NCBI RefSeq assembly: GCF_004794515.1
Contig: NZ_SSDF01000033.1
Span: 1 to 36,855, forward strand
From: Microbacterium sp. A20
GTDB lineage: Bacteria; Actinomycetota; Actinomycetes; Actinomycetales; Microbacteriaceae
Direction of reading: 5' to 3'
Length of the DNA: 36,855 nt
The notes under the pieces are model-generated. The model was given only the letters and a program-made list of their open reading frames with translations. It was not told the DNA's origin and searched no databases. Positions 9,311 through 18,904 of this stretch are shown piece after piece (position 1 is the first letter of the stretch; each line of letters begins with the position of its first letter). Made by a program: the position numbers and the translations under genes.

Positions 9311-9377
9311 CGGACGATTGTCGCAGGTGCAGCCCGGAGGCGACTGAGCGTCGGGCGGACCACCCGCAGAAAAAGAA

Positions 9378-9475
9378 AGTGACTCTCCGCGCACCCAGCA
9401 GAGCCCGGTTACCCTTGCTGCGTTTCCGCCCTGGGGGAATTGGCCTGGATGCCGCCACGCGGAGAGCCGTCAACC
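9378..9475 (-). ncRNA. ffs: Signal recognition particle RNA (small bacterial type)
   Basis: Read on the minus strand, the apical domain is textbook SRP: CCCCCAGGGCGGAAACGCAG followed by CAAGGGTAACCGGGCTCTG, with the asymmetric-loop sequences that bind Ffh. The ends pair as a long stem: GGCTCTCCGCG near 9460-9470 with CGCGGAGAGTC near 9381-9391 (one G-U). A pyrimidine-rich CTTTCTTTTTC follows the 3' end and probably serves for termination. The RNA guides ribosomes making membrane proteins to the translocon. Ends are accurate to a few nucleotides only. Confidence 0.93.
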
Positions 9476-9505
9476 ATCCTAACCCGATGCAGTGGGTGGT
9501 CTGAA
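9476..9505 (-). promoter_or_regulatory. Candidate promoter of the SRP RNA
   Basis: On the minus strand a -10 TAGGAT (9476-9481) and a -35 TTCAGA (9500-9505) are separated by 18 bp, placing the start of transcription next to the first base of the SRP RNA stem. The position supports it; the hexamers are only moderate. Confidence 0.45.
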
Positions 9506-9612
9506 CCGTCGGCAACTCCCCGCATCCTCAGGGGAACCTGCCAGAGCGAGACCCCCGCCACAGGGTTACGATCGAGTAACGCGCACCGCAGCGCCGATGT
9601 GAGAGGGAACGC

Positions 9613-10602
9613 ATGCCCGAGAACGCCCCCCTGGTCCCGGTGATGATCGACGCCGAGCGGTTCGCCGCGCAGACCTCAGCGATCCTCGGCTCCATCGGTC
9701 AGGTCATCGACGGCAAGCCGGATGCCGTGCGCAGCGCTCTCGTCTGCCTGCTCGCGGAGGGGCATCTGCTCATCGAAGACGTGCCCGGGGTCGGCAAGAC
9801 GATGCTCGCGCGCGCACTCGCTGCGAGCGTGGACGCGACGGTGCGCCGCATCCAGTTCACGCCCGACCTGCTTCCCGGCGACGTCACCGGCGTCTCGGTG
9901 TACAACCCGGTCGATCGGGAGTTCGAGTTCAAGCGCGGTGCGGTGTTCGCCCACATCGTGATCGCCGACGAGATCAACCGCTCCTCGCCCAAGACGCAGT
10001 CCGCGCTGCTCGAGGCGATGGAGGAAGGTCAGGTGACGGTCGACGGTGCGACGCATCTGCTCCCGAAGCCGTTCCTGGTCGTCGCGACCCAGAACCCGCT
10101 CGAGATGGAGGGCACCTACGCCCTGCCCGAAGCGCAGCGCGACCGCTTCATGATGCGCATCTCGATGGGCTACCCGGATGCCGCAGCCGAAGCTCTCATG
10201 CTCCGCCAGCGCGATGTCGTGAGCCCGCTGGCCGCGGTGACACCCGTCGCCGATGCGGCATCCATCTCGCAGCTCATCGCGTGGGCGCGCTCCGTCCACG
10301 TGGCTCCTGCGCTCGAGGAGTACACGGTCGCCCTCGCACAGTCGACCCGCTCCGACCCGAACCTCCACCTCGGGGCGAGCCCCCGGGCGACGCTGCAACT
10401 GATCCGGGCGGCGAAGGTGTGGGCCGCCCTCGACGGACGAGACTTCGTCATCCCCGATGACATCACCGCGCTGCTGATCCCCGTGCTGGCGCACCGCCTG
10501 CTTCCCGCGCGCGGCGCCCACCGTGCGGGAGCGCAGCCCGTCGAGGCCGCGCTGAGCCAGATCGTCGAACGGGTGCGCGTGCCCGTCGCGACCCGTTCCT
10601 GA
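9613..10602 (+). CDS. MoxR family AAA+ ATPase
   Basis: A 329-residue MoxR chaperone-like ATPase. Walker A is PGVGKT (residues 58-63), Walker B is IVIADEINRS (about 115-123), and the family signature ATQNPLEMEGTYALPEAQRDRF follows; a C-terminal lid ends near residue 320. MoxR proteins typically act with von Willebrand-A or DUF58 partners to mature protein complexes. The next two genes are DUF58 and a transglutaminase-like membrane protein, a widely conserved trio. The ATG at 9613 has a GAGAGGGAA ribosome site. An inverted repeat GTTAC-GATCGA-GTAAC at 9565-9580, about 35 nt before the start, could be a binding site. Confidence 0.93.
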   Translation: MPENAPLVPVMIDAERFAAQTSAILGSIGQVIDGKPDAVRSALVCLLAEGHLLIEDVPGVGKTMLARALAASVDATVRRIQFTPDLLPGDVTGVSVYNPVDREFEFKRGAVFAHIVIADEINRSSPKTQSALLEAMEEGQVTVDGATHLLPKPFLVVATQNPLEMEGTYALPEAQRDRFMMRISMGYPDAAAEALMLRQRDVVSPLAAVTPVADAASISQLIAWARSVHVAPALEEYTVALAQSTRSDPNLHLGASPRATLQLIRAAKVWAALDGRDFVIPDDITALLIPVLAHRLLPARGAHRAGAQPVEAALSQIVERVRVPVATRS

Positions 10603-10613
10603 CCGAGACCCTC

Positions 10614-11804
10614 ATGCGACGACGCCGATCCCTCACCAGCCGCGGCGCCGGTGCGCTCATCGCCGCGCTGTGCTGCATGATCGCCGCCAACGTGCTCGGC
10701 GCCCGCATCCTGCTCTACATCGGGGTGCTGCTCGCAACCCTCACCCTCTTCTCGCTCCTCGCCGTCCGCCTCCCCCGCCGATCCGGGACGGTCACGCGTC
10801 AGATCTCCACCGATCTGCTGACCGTGTCGGAGACCTCGCGGGTCACGGTGCGCTTCACCTTGCGCGCTCTCCGCGTGCCGCGAGGGCTGTGGCACGACGT
10901 GCTGCCCGACGCCGTCACCGGCGACTCCGGCGGCGAGTACCCGGCCGAGACGGGCCAGCTCAGCTACCTGATCACCGGGGTCCGCCGCGGTGTCTGGCCG
11001 CTGGGACCACTCATGCTGCGCACGGTGGATCCGTTCGGGCTGGCCCAGCGCGAACAGTCGTTCGGCGACACCCGCAGCATCACCGTCGTGCCCGAGGTCT
11101 TCGCCCTCGCGCCTCTCGCGGTGCGGGTCGGGGCCGCCGGCGGAACCGCGCACACCTCCTCGACGAGGCTCGGGCAGGGCAGCGACAACCTGTCGCCGCG
11201 GGGTTACATCCCCGGCGACTCGATGCGCCGCATCCACTGGCGGGCGACGGCACACCGCGGGCAGCTCATGGTGCGGCAGGAGGAGGAGGAATCGAGCCCC
11301 GACGCGGTCGTCGTGCTCGATCGCAGCAGCCGCCACTGGGATGCGCCGGGCGTCGACGCCGATCCGGCCTTCGAAGCCGCCGTGTCCCTGTGCGCATCCT
11401 CCGCCATCCATCTCGCGGGCGAGGGTTACAGCGTCGACGTGATCGACGGCGCGGGCACCCTGCTCGGCGCTCTGCGCGGGCACGAAGACGACCGGGACGG
11501 TCTGCTCGTGGCGCTGGCGATGGTGACGCCCCGGGGTGAGAGCCGGGATCTCGCGTCGCTCATCGGCGGGACGCCTCCGGGCCCGCTGATCTACATCACC
11601 GGGCGCCTCGACGAGGAGGATGCCGCGCTGCTGCGCCCGGCCGGAGCCACCGCGCCCATGCTGTTCAGCACCGAGCTGCTGCCCGGAGCCGTCGAGGCCT
11701 CCGCCCCGCACGGCTGGACGGTGGTCGAGCTCGGAGGGGACATCGCCGAGGCGTGGGAGGATGCCGTCTCGGCGCGGATCGGAGTCGGCGATGTTCCGCG
11801 CTGA
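10614..11804 (+). CDS. DUF58 domain-containing membrane protein
   Basis: A 396-residue protein with a basic start (MRRRRSLTSRG), two adjacent N-terminal membrane segments (about 9-50) and the DUF58 signature LSPRGYIPGDSMRRIHWRAT followed by GQLMVRQEEEES. The C-terminal half resembles a von Willebrand-A-like fold (VVVLDRSSRHW), a presumed metal-binding or adaptor module. It starts 11 nt after the moxR stop and its end overlaps the next gene by 14 nt, so it belongs to a three-gene operon. It probably links the MoxR ATPase to a membrane partner; the exact biochemical function is not known for the family. Confidence 0.9.
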   Translation: MRRRRSLTSRGAGALIAALCCMIAANVLGARILLYIGVLLATLTLFSLLAVRLPRRSGTVTRQISTDLLTVSETSRVTVRFTLRALRVPRGLWHDVLPDAVTGDSGGEYPAETGQLSYLITGVRRGVWPLGPLMLRTVDPFGLAQREQSFGDTRSITVVPEVFALAPLAVRVGAAGGTAHTSSTRLGQGSDNLSPRGYIPGDSMRRIHWRATAHRGQLMVRQEEEESSPDAVVVLDRSSRHWDAPGVDADPAFEAAVSLCASSAIHLAGEGYSVDVIDGAGTLLGALRGHEDDRDGLLVALAMVTPRGESRDLASLIGGTPPGPLIYITGRLDEEDAALLRPAGATAPMLFSTELLPGAVEASAPHGWTVVELGGDIAEAWEDAVSARIGVGDVPR

Positions 11805-14058
11805 GCAGTCGCCCCCGACCGCGGCCGCCCCCGCACCGACGGCACCGCGGTGGCATCGCGATCGCGAGGAGCCGACCGGCGTGGTGGGTCCCGGTGCGCT
11901 GGCGGCCGTGGCGACACTCGTCGCGACGTGGCCGTACACGTCCGTCATCTCTCCGGGAACCTGGTCAGGCACCGTCCTCGTCGTGGTCATCGTCGTGGCG
12001 GGAACGGGCATGCTGCTGCGTCACCTCCTGCGCCGGCGGGCGGCATGGCTGCAGGACACCGGCACCCTCCTTACGCAGATCCTCGTGGCCATCGGCGTCG
12101 TGACGCTGCTCGTCGCGGGTGACACCGCCATCTTCGGGGTGATCCCGACGACCACCACCGTCACGGTGTTCGGGGCTCTCGGAGCCGCCGCCTTCGAGGA
12201 GGTGGCGTTCGGTTCCGCACCGCTGGATGCTTCGCCCGGGCTCGCCGCCACGATGGGCGCGGGCTTCGCGATCGTCGCGATCCTCCTCGATCACCTCGTG
12301 GCGCACCGGTCGGCCGTGCTGGCGGCGCTGCTGACCGGAGCCATCGGGGCGGTGCCGATGATCATCACGCTCGGTGACACCAACGTGGTCTGGTTCGTGC
12401 TCTACGGCGCGATGGCCCTGCTCCTCTTCCGGTACACCGCGCGCCGGCATCCGGAATCGCCACGGCGGTCGTCGACCTCGCTCGCCGTGGCGCTCGGAGC
12501 CGCTGCGCTCGCCACGACCGTCGCCATCGCCCCCGCGCTGCCCGTCGCCACCAGCATGGCCGGCACCGGCGTCGGCGTCACGGTCGACGCGTCGCTGCGC
12601 CTCGGCGACGATCTGCGTCAGCCGAACCCGGTCGAGGTGCTGACCGTGGCGGCGGACGGCGACACGGCGCCCTATCTCCGGCTGACGACGCTCTCCCGAT
12701 TCGACGGACGCGTCTGGCAGCCGGACCGGGGCGACCTGCAGTCGCAGGACGACGGCTTCGGCGCCCCCGAGTGGAGCGAGGAGATCGCGACAGAGGAGGA
12801 GAACACCTCCATCCGGGTGCTGCGCATGTCGAGCTCGTGGCTTCCGGTGCCGTACCCCGCCACCGCCGTGCAGGGTCTCAGCGGCTCGTGGCGGGTCTCC
12901 CCCGACAACCGCACGCTCTTCTCCCGCAGCGCGGATGCCGTCGGCAACGACTACACCGTCACCTCGTCCCGGCTGATCCCGACGCTCGAGCAGATCCGCG
13001 CGATCGACGCGGCCGCACCCGTCGTGGACCCCGAAGCCGAACCGGTGGAGCTGCCGGGCATCATCGCCGAGACGGCCACCGACGTGACCGCGGCCGCGAG
13101 CACCGACTACGACCGTCTCGTGGCCCTGCAGAACTGGTTCCGCTCGCAGTTCGCGTACTCGCTCGAGACACCGGTGCAGGAGGGCTTCGACGGCACCGGC
13201 GCCGACGCCGTGGCGCAGTTCCTCGAAGCGCGCCAGGGGTACTGCGTGCACTTCGCCGGAGCGTTCGCGCTGATGGCCGAGAGCCTGGGGATGCAGGTGC
13301 GCATCGTCGTCGGCTACCTGCCGGGGTCGCTCACCGACGAGAAGCGCGGCACGGAGTCGGTCTTCTCGGTGACCAGCGATCAGCTGCACTCCTGGCCGGA
13401 GGTGCTCTTCCCCGGAGTCGGCTGGGTTCCGTTCGAGCCGACCGCCTCCCTGGGCGTGCCGACCGCGTTCCGTGCGGGAGTGACGCAGGGCGGCGGGCCC
13501 GGAGATCCTTCCGTCCCCGTGCCCACCACGGCCCCGCAGAGCGAGGAGACCTCGGGGCCGGAAGTGGACCGCGAGGATGCCGGCGGAGACTCCGCGGACG
13601 GCGGTGCACAGCGCAGCCTGGATACGACACCGGTCCTGCTCACGGCACTCGGAGTCGTCGTGCTGCTCCTGCTGCCGGCGCTCATCCGCGTCGTCGAGCG
13701 CCGCGGTCGTCTGAGCCGAGCGCGCGACGGGGATCCCGCGGCGGCCTGGGCCGAGCTCCGCGACACCCTGATCGACCTGCAGCTGGACGTGTCCGACGCC
13801 GAGACACCGCGCGTGCGTGCGGCGGGGCTCGTGCGGGAGCGTCACGTCGACGCGGCGGCGATGCGGCGACTCACGGATGCCGTCGAGCAGTCCAACTACG
13901 CCCGCTCCGGTGAGGCATCGACTGACCTCTCCGAGCCGCTGCGCCAGGTCCTGGGGCAGTTGCGCGCCAGCGTCGACCGACCGACCCGAGTGCGCGCCGC
14001 GCTGCTGCCGCGCTCGCTGTACGCGCCACGGGCCGCCGAGCCGGGTGCCGCGGTCTGA
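11791..14058 (+). CDS. Transglutaminase-like TgpA-type membrane protein with DUF4129
   Basis: A 755-residue protein. An N-terminal block of about seven membrane segments (residues 30-260) precedes an extracytoplasmic transglutaminase-like domain. The catalytic residues are C485 (QGYCVHFAGAFALMAE) and H533 (SDQLHSWPEVLFPGVGW); the usual third-residue position is E549 in PFEPTAS, where related proteins often carry Asp. A Thr/Pro/Gly-rich linker, one more membrane segment (about 612-634) and a cytoplasmic DUF4129 tail follow. ATG 11791 was chosen because it has a GGAG site and because the longer frame lies inside the DUF58 gene. The substrate is unknown; cell-envelope protein crosslinking or proteolysis is plausible. 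Confidence 0.9.
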   Translation: MFRAEQSPPTAAAPAPTAPRWHRDREEPTGVVGPGALAAVATLVATWPYTSVISPGTWSGTVLVVVIVVAGTGMLLRHLLRRRAAWLQDTGTLLTQILVAIGVVTLLVAGDTAIFGVIPTTTTVTVFGALGAAAFEEVAFGSAPLDASPGLAATMGAGFAIVAILLDHLVAHRSAVLAALLTGAIGAVPMIITLGDTNVVWFVLYGAMALLLFRYTARRHPESPRRSSTSLAVALGAAALATTVAIAPALPVATSMAGTGVGVTVDASLRLGDDLRQPNPVEVLTVAADGDTAPYLRLTTLSRFDGRVWQPDRGDLQSQDDGFGAPEWSEEIATEEENTSIRVLRMSSSWLPVPYPATAVQGLSGSWRVSPDNRTLFSRSADAVGNDYTVTSSRLIPTLEQIRAIDAAAPVVDPEAEPVELPGIIAETATDVTAAASTDYDRLVALQNWFRSQFAYSLETPVQEGFDGTGADAVAQFLEARQGYCVHFAGAFALMAESLGMQVRIVVGYLPGSLTDEKRGTESVFSVTSDQLHSWPEVLFPGVGWVPFEPTASLGVPTAFRAGVTQGGGPGDPSVPVPTTAPQSEETSGPEVDREDAGGDSADGGAQRSLDTTPVLLTALGVVVLLLLPALIRVVERRGRLSRARDGDPAAAWAELRDTLIDLQLDVSDAETPRVRAAGLVRERHVDAAAMRRLTDAVEQSNYARSGEASTDLSEPLRQVLGQLRASVDRPTRVRAALLPRSLYAPRAAEPGAAV

Positions 14059-14096
14059 CGGCGGGGCACCGCGAGGCGGGGACTGGAGGGTGCCGT

Positions 14097-14987
14097 TCAG
14101 GCGGCGTGCGCCGTGCAGGGCACGGCGACGCAGGCCTCGCACACCACGAACTGCGAGCGGCACGAGAGGTCGGGGCAGTTGGCGGTGCGCTTAGTGGGCG
14201 CCCCGCACCCGACGCATTCGCCGATGACGCGGGCATGGTCCGAGAAGTCGACCGAGCCCCGGCCGTCGAACACATAGAGCGACCCGTCCCAGAGGCCGTC
14301 GTCGCCGTACTTCTCGCCGTAGCGGACGATGCCGCCCTCGAGCTGGTAGACCTCGCCGAAGCCGCGAGCCGTCATCAGGCTCGACAACACCTCGCAGCGG
14401 ATCCCGCCGGTGCAGTAGGTGACCACGGGCTTGCCCTTGAGCTCGTCGTAGGCACCGGAGTCGAGGAGCTGCACGAAATCCCGGGTGGTCTCGGTGTCGG
14501 GCACGACCGCGCCGCGGAACCGCCCGATCTGCGCCTCGAGGGCGTTGCGGCCGTCGAAGAACACCACGTCGTCGCCGCGCTCCTCGATCAGCCCGTGCAG
14601 TTCCTCGGGGGTGAGACGCGTCCCTCCGCCGACGACGCCGTGCTCGTCGACCCGCAGCTCGCCGGGAGCCCCGAACGACACGATCTCGTCGCGCACCTTG
14701 ACGCTGAGCTTGGGGAAGTCGAGGCTGCGGCCCTCGGCATCCAAGCCGGTCCCCTCGCTCCACTTGATGTCGGCGTCCGCGAACGGCGCGTACGAGCGGA
14801 AGGAACGGAGCCACTTCTTGAGGACCGTGATGTCGCCGCCCAGCGTGCCGTTGATCCCGTCCTTCGAGATGAGCAGTCGCCCACGCAGCCCGAGCGCCTC
14901 GCCGAGATCGCGCTGCCAGACGCGCACGGCGTCGGGGTCGGCGAGGGGCGTGAACGCATAGAAGAGGACGATCTTGGGGGTTGCCAC
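14097..14987 (-). CDS. trhO: tRNA uridine(34) hydroxylase, rhodanese-like
   Basis: A 296-residue member of the YceA/TrhO family, which forms 5-hydroxyuridine at the wobble position of tRNA in an oxygen-dependent way. An N-terminal ferredoxin-like domain (about 1-95, with [11 protein letters not shown]) is followed by a rhodanese domain (about 125-235) with the catalytic C192 in [12 protein letters not shown]. The C-terminus carries a cysteine-rich segment (CVGC, CPDLSC, CEAC, C) that could bind zinc. Start codon is GTG 14987. It is convergent with the moxR operon, with only 38 bp between the stops, and forms the right-hand neighbour beyond which the daptide cluster begins. Confidence 0.93.
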   Translation of the reverse strand: MATPKIVLFYAFTPLADPDAVRVWQRDLGEALGLRGRLLISKDGINGTLGGDITVLKKWLRSFRSYAPFADADIKWSEGTGLDAEGRSLDFPKLSVKVRDEIVSFGAPGELRVDEHGVVGGGTRLTPEELHGLIEERGDDVVFFDGRNALEAQIGRFRGAVVPDTETTRDFVQLLDSGAYDELKGKPVVTYCTGGIRCEVLSSLMTARGFGEVYQLEGGIVRYGEKYGDDGLWDGSLYVFDGRGSVDFSDHARVIGECVGCGAPTKRTANCPDLSCRSQFVVCEACVAVPCTAHAA

Positions 14988-15038
14988 CCAGGAATCCTAC
15001 GTCGGGGATAGGCGGTGGGTGGAACTCACTCAGAGCCG

Positions 15039-15773
15039 CTACTTCACGTCGCGCTTCAGGAACGCGACGGCACCGGCCGCGAGCGCCACCACCACCCACC
15101 CTGCTGCCACCAGCACGGCCACGGAGGTGTCGAGGGCGTCTTCCGGTGCCAGTCCGACGGTGGTGAGGTCGAACTGAAACGCCTCGAGCATCGCGAGCAG
15201 CGGGAAGTAGGCAGCGCCGACGCTCCAGAACGGGGCGACCAGCAACGCCACCGCCATGGACATGGAGGCGACGAACAGCGCCACCAGATGGGCCTGGATG
15301 ACGATCCCCAGCCCGAGACCCCAGAGGCCGGCGACAGCACCGAGCGCGACGGCGGTCCCGACCGATGACCACTGCACCGGGATGCCGCCCATGGCGATCG
15401 TGAGTGCAACGTGACCTCCGACGACGCCCGCGAGCGCGACGACCGCCCCGCCCAGGGCGGAAGTGGGCAGCCGGACGAGGAGGATCGCCCAGCGAGGCTG
15501 CAGCATCAGCCGCTGCGCGATGACACCATCTCGCCGGTCGACGGTGTATCGGAACGAGCCGTAGACAGCGGCGAGAACTGATCCATAGGTCGCGAGCACG
15601 GCCGCGAAAGGCGCGATGAGCGCCTCGCGAGCATCAGCAGGGGCGTCCGCGAACTCCGGCGGGATGGTCGTCGCAAGGGAGAGCGACACCACGATCGCCG
15701 CCACCGCGCTCCAGAGGAGGACGACGTCAGACCTGAAGCTGCGGGCCTGTGCTCGGAGAGCCCGCCGGATCAC
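15039..15773 (-). CDS. ABC-2 type transporter permease of the daptide cluster (second permease)
   Basis: A 244-residue membrane protein with six predicted membrane segments in ABC-2 permease layout. No sequence motif beyond hydrophobicity identifies the cargo; export of, or immunity to, the daptides is inferred from the operon. GTG 15773 (VIRRALRAQARSF) was selected: it overlaps the preceding permease stop by GTGA and has AAGGGCGG upstream, whereas the longer frame from 15827 lies within that permease gene. It is the last gene of the twelve-gene run; trhO follows after about 50 bp, so cluster transcription would need to end here, although no clean terminator is visible. Confidence 0.85.
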   Translation of the reverse strand: MIRRALRAQARSFRSDVVLLWSAVAAIVVSLSLATTIPPEFADAPADAREALIAPFAAVLATYGSVLAAVYGSFRYTVDRRDGVIAQRLMLQPRWAILLVRLPTSALGGAVVALAGVVGGHVALTIAMGGIPVQWSSVGTAVALGAVAGLWGLGLGIVIQAHLVALFVASMSMAVALLVAPFWSVGAAYFPLLAMLEAFQFDLTTVGLAPEDALDTSVAVLVAAGWVVVALAAGAVAFLKRDVK

Positions 15774-16498
15774 GCGACCGCCCTTCGCCGTCGGTGCCAT
15801 GCGAGTGCGACGAGGCCGAGAGTCCATGCGAGCGCGACGCCGAGGGCAGGCACGAACTCGAGCAGTCGGTCCTGGTATCCGGGGACGCTCAGCGCGGCGA
15901 GAGCCAGCCCGGGCGAGAACCTCGCCACCTCGGGCGCGTTGCGCAGCAGCGCGAACTCGACCGCCATCGGAACGGCGAGCACGAGTGCCGCAGTCACGTA
16001 GTAGTTACGGGTGATCCAGCCGATGGCGCCTCCCACGAGCGCGCCGAGCACCGCCCCCAACAGAGCGCCTGCGTACATGCGCCAGGCATCCGTCGTGAGC
16101 GCGAGCACCAGTCCGTCTTGGATCAGGACGAAATGAACGCCCACGGTCCACAGCACCATGATGCAAGAAGACAGTGCGACGGCGACGAGGGCACCGGCCA
16201 CGAGCTTCCCGGTGAACACTCGACGGAAGCCGACTCCGGTGAGCGTCCGGTCCATCGAGCCGTAGTAGTACTCACGGGTGACACCGTATGCCCCGACGAA
16301 CGCCGCAGCGACGGCAGACCAGGCGAGCGGCTCCAGGAGCCGGACGGTCGCCGCACCGGCATCGAGGCCGGCAAGATCGAAGCGGGAGCCGTCGGAGAAG
16401 AGCACGAACAGAGGCATGAGGATCGCTATGAAGTACACCGGCAGAATAGAGAGTCCGCTCGTGGCACGGAGCACTTCGCTTCGAATGGCGCTTCTCAT
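15770..16498 (-). CDS. ABC-2 type transporter permease of the daptide cluster (first permease)
   Basis: A 242-residue protein with a short polar N-terminus (MRSAIRSEVLRATSG) and six hydrophobic segments, of the kind that pairs with a single ATP-binding protein in peptide or bacteriocin export/immunity transporters. It overlaps the ATPase gene upstream and the second permease downstream by 4 nt each, so the three subunits are likely made in balanced amounts. The two permeases are different proteins, suggesting a heterodimeric membrane unit. Confidence 0.87.
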   Translation of the reverse strand: MRSAIRSEVLRATSGLSILPVYFIAILMPLFVLFSDGSRFDLAGLDAGAATVRLLEPLAWSAVAAAFVGAYGVTREYYYGSMDRTLTGVGFRRVFTGKLVAGALVAVALSSCIMVLWTVGVHFVLIQDGLVLALTTDAWRMYAGALLGAVLGALVGGAIGWITRNYYVTAALVLAVPMAVEFALLRNAPEVARFSPGLALAALSVPGYQDRLLEFVPALGVALAWTLGLVALAWHRRRRAVA

Positions 16499-17211
16499 GC
16501 GGGTGCTCCTTCGACGAGGTCGAAGTACTTGCTCTCGAGCGAGTCGCCGTCACTCGTCACGAGGTCGCCGAGCCGTCCGGCGTACAGCGCGCGCCGCTTG
16601 ATGACGACGACCTCATCCACGACCTGTTGCAGTTCGGGCAGTTGATGACTGGCGATCAAGACGGTGCCGCCGCTGTCCGCGAAGCCGCGGAGGAACCGCC
16701 GGAGCCACCGGATGCCGTCGGGGTCCAGCCCGTTCGCCGGCTCGTCCAGGATGAGAGTCCGGGGCGAACCGATGAGAGCAGCAGCGAGTCCGAGCCGCTG
16801 GGCCATCCCCGTCGAATAGGTCTTGACGCGGCGACGCGCATCTGATGCGAGTCCGACCACCTCCAGCACCTCGTCGACCCGGTCGGGTGGTGCGCCGGCC
16901 GCGACTCGGGATATCTCCAGATGCCTTCTCGCGGTGATACCCAGCTCGAACCCGAACCCGTCCATGTGGACGCCGACGTGCGATGCGGGGTTGTCGAGTG
17001 AGGTGAACGGCGCACCATCGATGAGGCTGTCGCCGCTGGTCGGCGCGAGCAGGCCCACGATGCTGCGCAGAGTCGTCGACTTGCCCGCGCCGTTGGGCCC
17101 GAGCAGACCGACGATGGAACCGCGCGGCACGGCGAAAGACAGCGCTTCGACGGCCGTCCGCTTCCCGTATCGCTTCGTGAGTGCTCGGACTTCGATTGCA
17201 TGATCGTTCAT
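16495..17211 (-). CDS. ABC transporter ATP-binding protein of the daptide cluster
   Basis: A 238-residue ATPase with Walker A GPNGAGKST (residues 38-46), a signature motif that reads YSTGMAQRL (about 132-140) rather than LSGGQ, and Walker B TLILDEPANGLDPDG (about 152-166), followed by the SHQ switch histidine. The sequence type matches drug/bacteriocin export and self-protection ABC-2 systems. It lies 13 nt after the metalloprotease gene and overlaps the first permease. Secretion of mature daptide and producer immunity are the probable roles (context inference). Confidence 0.92.
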   Translation of the reverse strand: MNDHAIEVRALTKRYGKRTAVEALSFAVPRGSIVGLLGPNGAGKSTTLRSIVGLLAPTSGDSLIDGAPFTSLDNPASHVGVHMDGFGFELGITARRHLEISRVAAGAPPDRVDEVLEVVGLASDARRRVKTYSTGMAQRLGLAAALIGSPRTLILDEPANGLDPDGIRWLRRFLRGFADSGGTVLIASHQLPELQQVVDEVVVIKRRALYAGRLGDLVTSDGDSLESKYFDLVEGAPA

Positions 17212-17224
17212 CTTGATCCTCTTC

Positions 17225-18904
17225 CTACTTCTCGCTCGGGTGGGCCGACAGCGGCTGAATCACGCCGGTGACCCAGAGGAACTCCCACAGACTCGACGTG
17301 CCGAGCTCGACCCTCGCCTGCCCGGCCTCGGGAGGACTCCCGCTTCTGTCGGATATATCCACTTCGGCGAAGGACACTGCCGCGACGGACACGCCCTCCG
17401 CCGTTGCAGGGACCAGAGCATCGAGCGGCACCCTCGTCGCTTCGGGTCGCTGCGGTCTTGCCGTTCCCTCACCGACCGGCCGGCTCCCGAGGATGCCGCT
17501 GCTCAAGAGCACGATAGGGGTCCCGTCGCGTACCTTCACCGGCGTTTGCCCATTCGCGTGGACAAGGACCACTCGGCCGCCTTCTGTGGAGAAGCCGAAT
17601 GTGGCGGTCATCGGAACGGAGATCAAGGCTCCGGCGATCACCATGCTCACGCCCAGCGCGGCGCAGACCGAGGTGAACCGCAGCCGCGACCTGCCCGACC
17701 GGAGCACCCGGTGCAGGGCCCTCCACAAAAGCCCCATCCCGACGAGCACGACGACGGCTTCCAGCGCCACCACGAACATCCCGAGAATCGGTCCGCCCGC
17801 GGCCAGCGATCGGACCGCGCGTGTGACGGCGAACAGCACCAGCACGATCGGTGCGATGAGGCTCGCGAGGCCGAACGGCACGCTCCACCACGTGTTCACG
17901 CTCTTGCTCATGCGTCGTCCGCCGAAGAGGAGGCGGGTCAGGAAGTTCGCTCCGTCGCGAATCGTCCGATTCCTGAGGTTCGGCTCGTCCAGCGCACTCA
18001 TGAGCGCGATATACCCGTCGAACCGCACGAACGGGATCAGATTGACGAGAACGATGGCCGTGCAGGAGAGACCGAGGATCTGCAGGGTCTCGCGGACGAC
18101 CGGTTGCGGAGCCACCAGTGCCGCCGTGAGTGCGATCGCGGCGATCACAGCGTGTACGGCCGGTCCGGCAAGCGCCACGTCCACGCGCTGCCGGCGGCGA
18201 GCCAGGCGCCAGCCATCCGTCACATCGACGAAAAAAGCGGGAGCGAGGTAGAAGAGCATGACGCCAGCGCGCCGGGGCCTGCCACCGTAGCGCGTGAGTG
18301 TGAGGCCGTGGGCGCTCTCATGGAGCAGGGTGAGGCAAGCGAGCACGGCGACGAGAACCACGATCGCCACCAAGGGTAAGGGCGTGGTGACGACATTCAG
18401 CAGCTCTCTCGCCTGAAGGATGGCGGCCACGAACCCCAGGCAGAGCAGGGTGGCAACGGATACCAGGATCACCCGGCGTGAGAGGGGCGCGATCAAACGG
18501 TCCACTCGACCGAAGATGGCGGCCGCGCGAAGCGTTGCGATCTGCAGCGTGAACGGAGGCCGATAGGTCAGCCGACCGGGCGGCAGCTTCGTTTCGCCCT
18601 CGAGCAGCCCCGTGGCGCGAAAACGCTCGACCAGCTCCAGGAAAGCCTCCGACGACTCGGATGCGGCGAAGCGCAGGTGCAGATCCTGCAGCGAGGTCGT
18701 GCCGTCCATCGCCGACAGCAGGGCGATGACCGGCGGCGAGACCCGGGATGAAGGCACGCCGTGCAGCACCGCTATCGCCATCGGTTCATCGTCGGCTCCC
18801 ACGAACGTGACTCCGGACGACAGAAGCGGACACGCATTTGCAGTGAGCGGAGTCGGCGTGGATCTCTTCCGCCCCCGAAGCGAGCTAGTCGGAAACATCG
18901 CCAT
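17225..18904 (-). CDS. mpaP: Daptide-cluster M50 family intramembrane metalloprotease
   Basis: A 559-residue polytopic protein. The zinc motif HESAH sits at residues 195-199 inside a membrane segment, and the second-ligand motif LVNLIPFVRFDGY gives D296, the usual M50/site-2-protease geometry. The cytoplasmic N-terminus (about 120 residues) resembles the small domains of peptide-maturation proteases. The C-terminal third holds more membrane segments and ends in a soluble tail of about 130 residues. In known daptide clusters a homologous membrane protease is thought to remove the leader. ATG 18904 overlaps the methyltransferase gene by 20 bp; ATG 18898 is an equally good start. Confidence 0.87.
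   Translation of the reverse strand: MAMFPTSSLRGRKRSTPTPLTANACPLLSSGVTFVGADDEPMAIAVLHGVPSSRVSPPVIALLSAMDGTTSLQDLHLRFAASESSEAFLELVERFRATGLLEGETKLPPGRLTYRPPFTLQIATLRAAAIFGRVDRLIAPLSRRVILVSVATLLCLGFVAAILQARELLNVVTTPLPLVAIVVLVAVLACLTLLHESAHGLTLTRYGGRPRRAGVMLFYLAPAFFVDVTDGWRLARRRQRVDVALAGPAVHAVIAAIALTAALVAPQPVVRETLQILGLSCTAIVLVNLIPFVRFDGYIALMSALDEPNLRNRTIRDGANFLTRLLFGGRRMSKSVNTWWSVPFGLASLIAPIVLVLFAVTRAVRSLAAGGPILGMFVVALEAVVVLVGMGLLWRALHRVLRSGRSRLRFTSVCAALGVSMVIAGALISVPMTATFGFSTEGGRVVLVHANGQTPVKVRDGTPIVLLSSGILGSRPVGEGTARPQRPEATRVPLDALVPATAEGVSVAAVSFAEVDISDRSGSPPEAGQARVELGTSSLWEFLWVTGVIQPLSAHPSEK

Noticed and set aside
11965..14163. 732-residue minus-strand frame opposite the transglutaminase-like gene
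   Set aside because: Shadow; the plus strand has the catalytic motifs and membrane segments.
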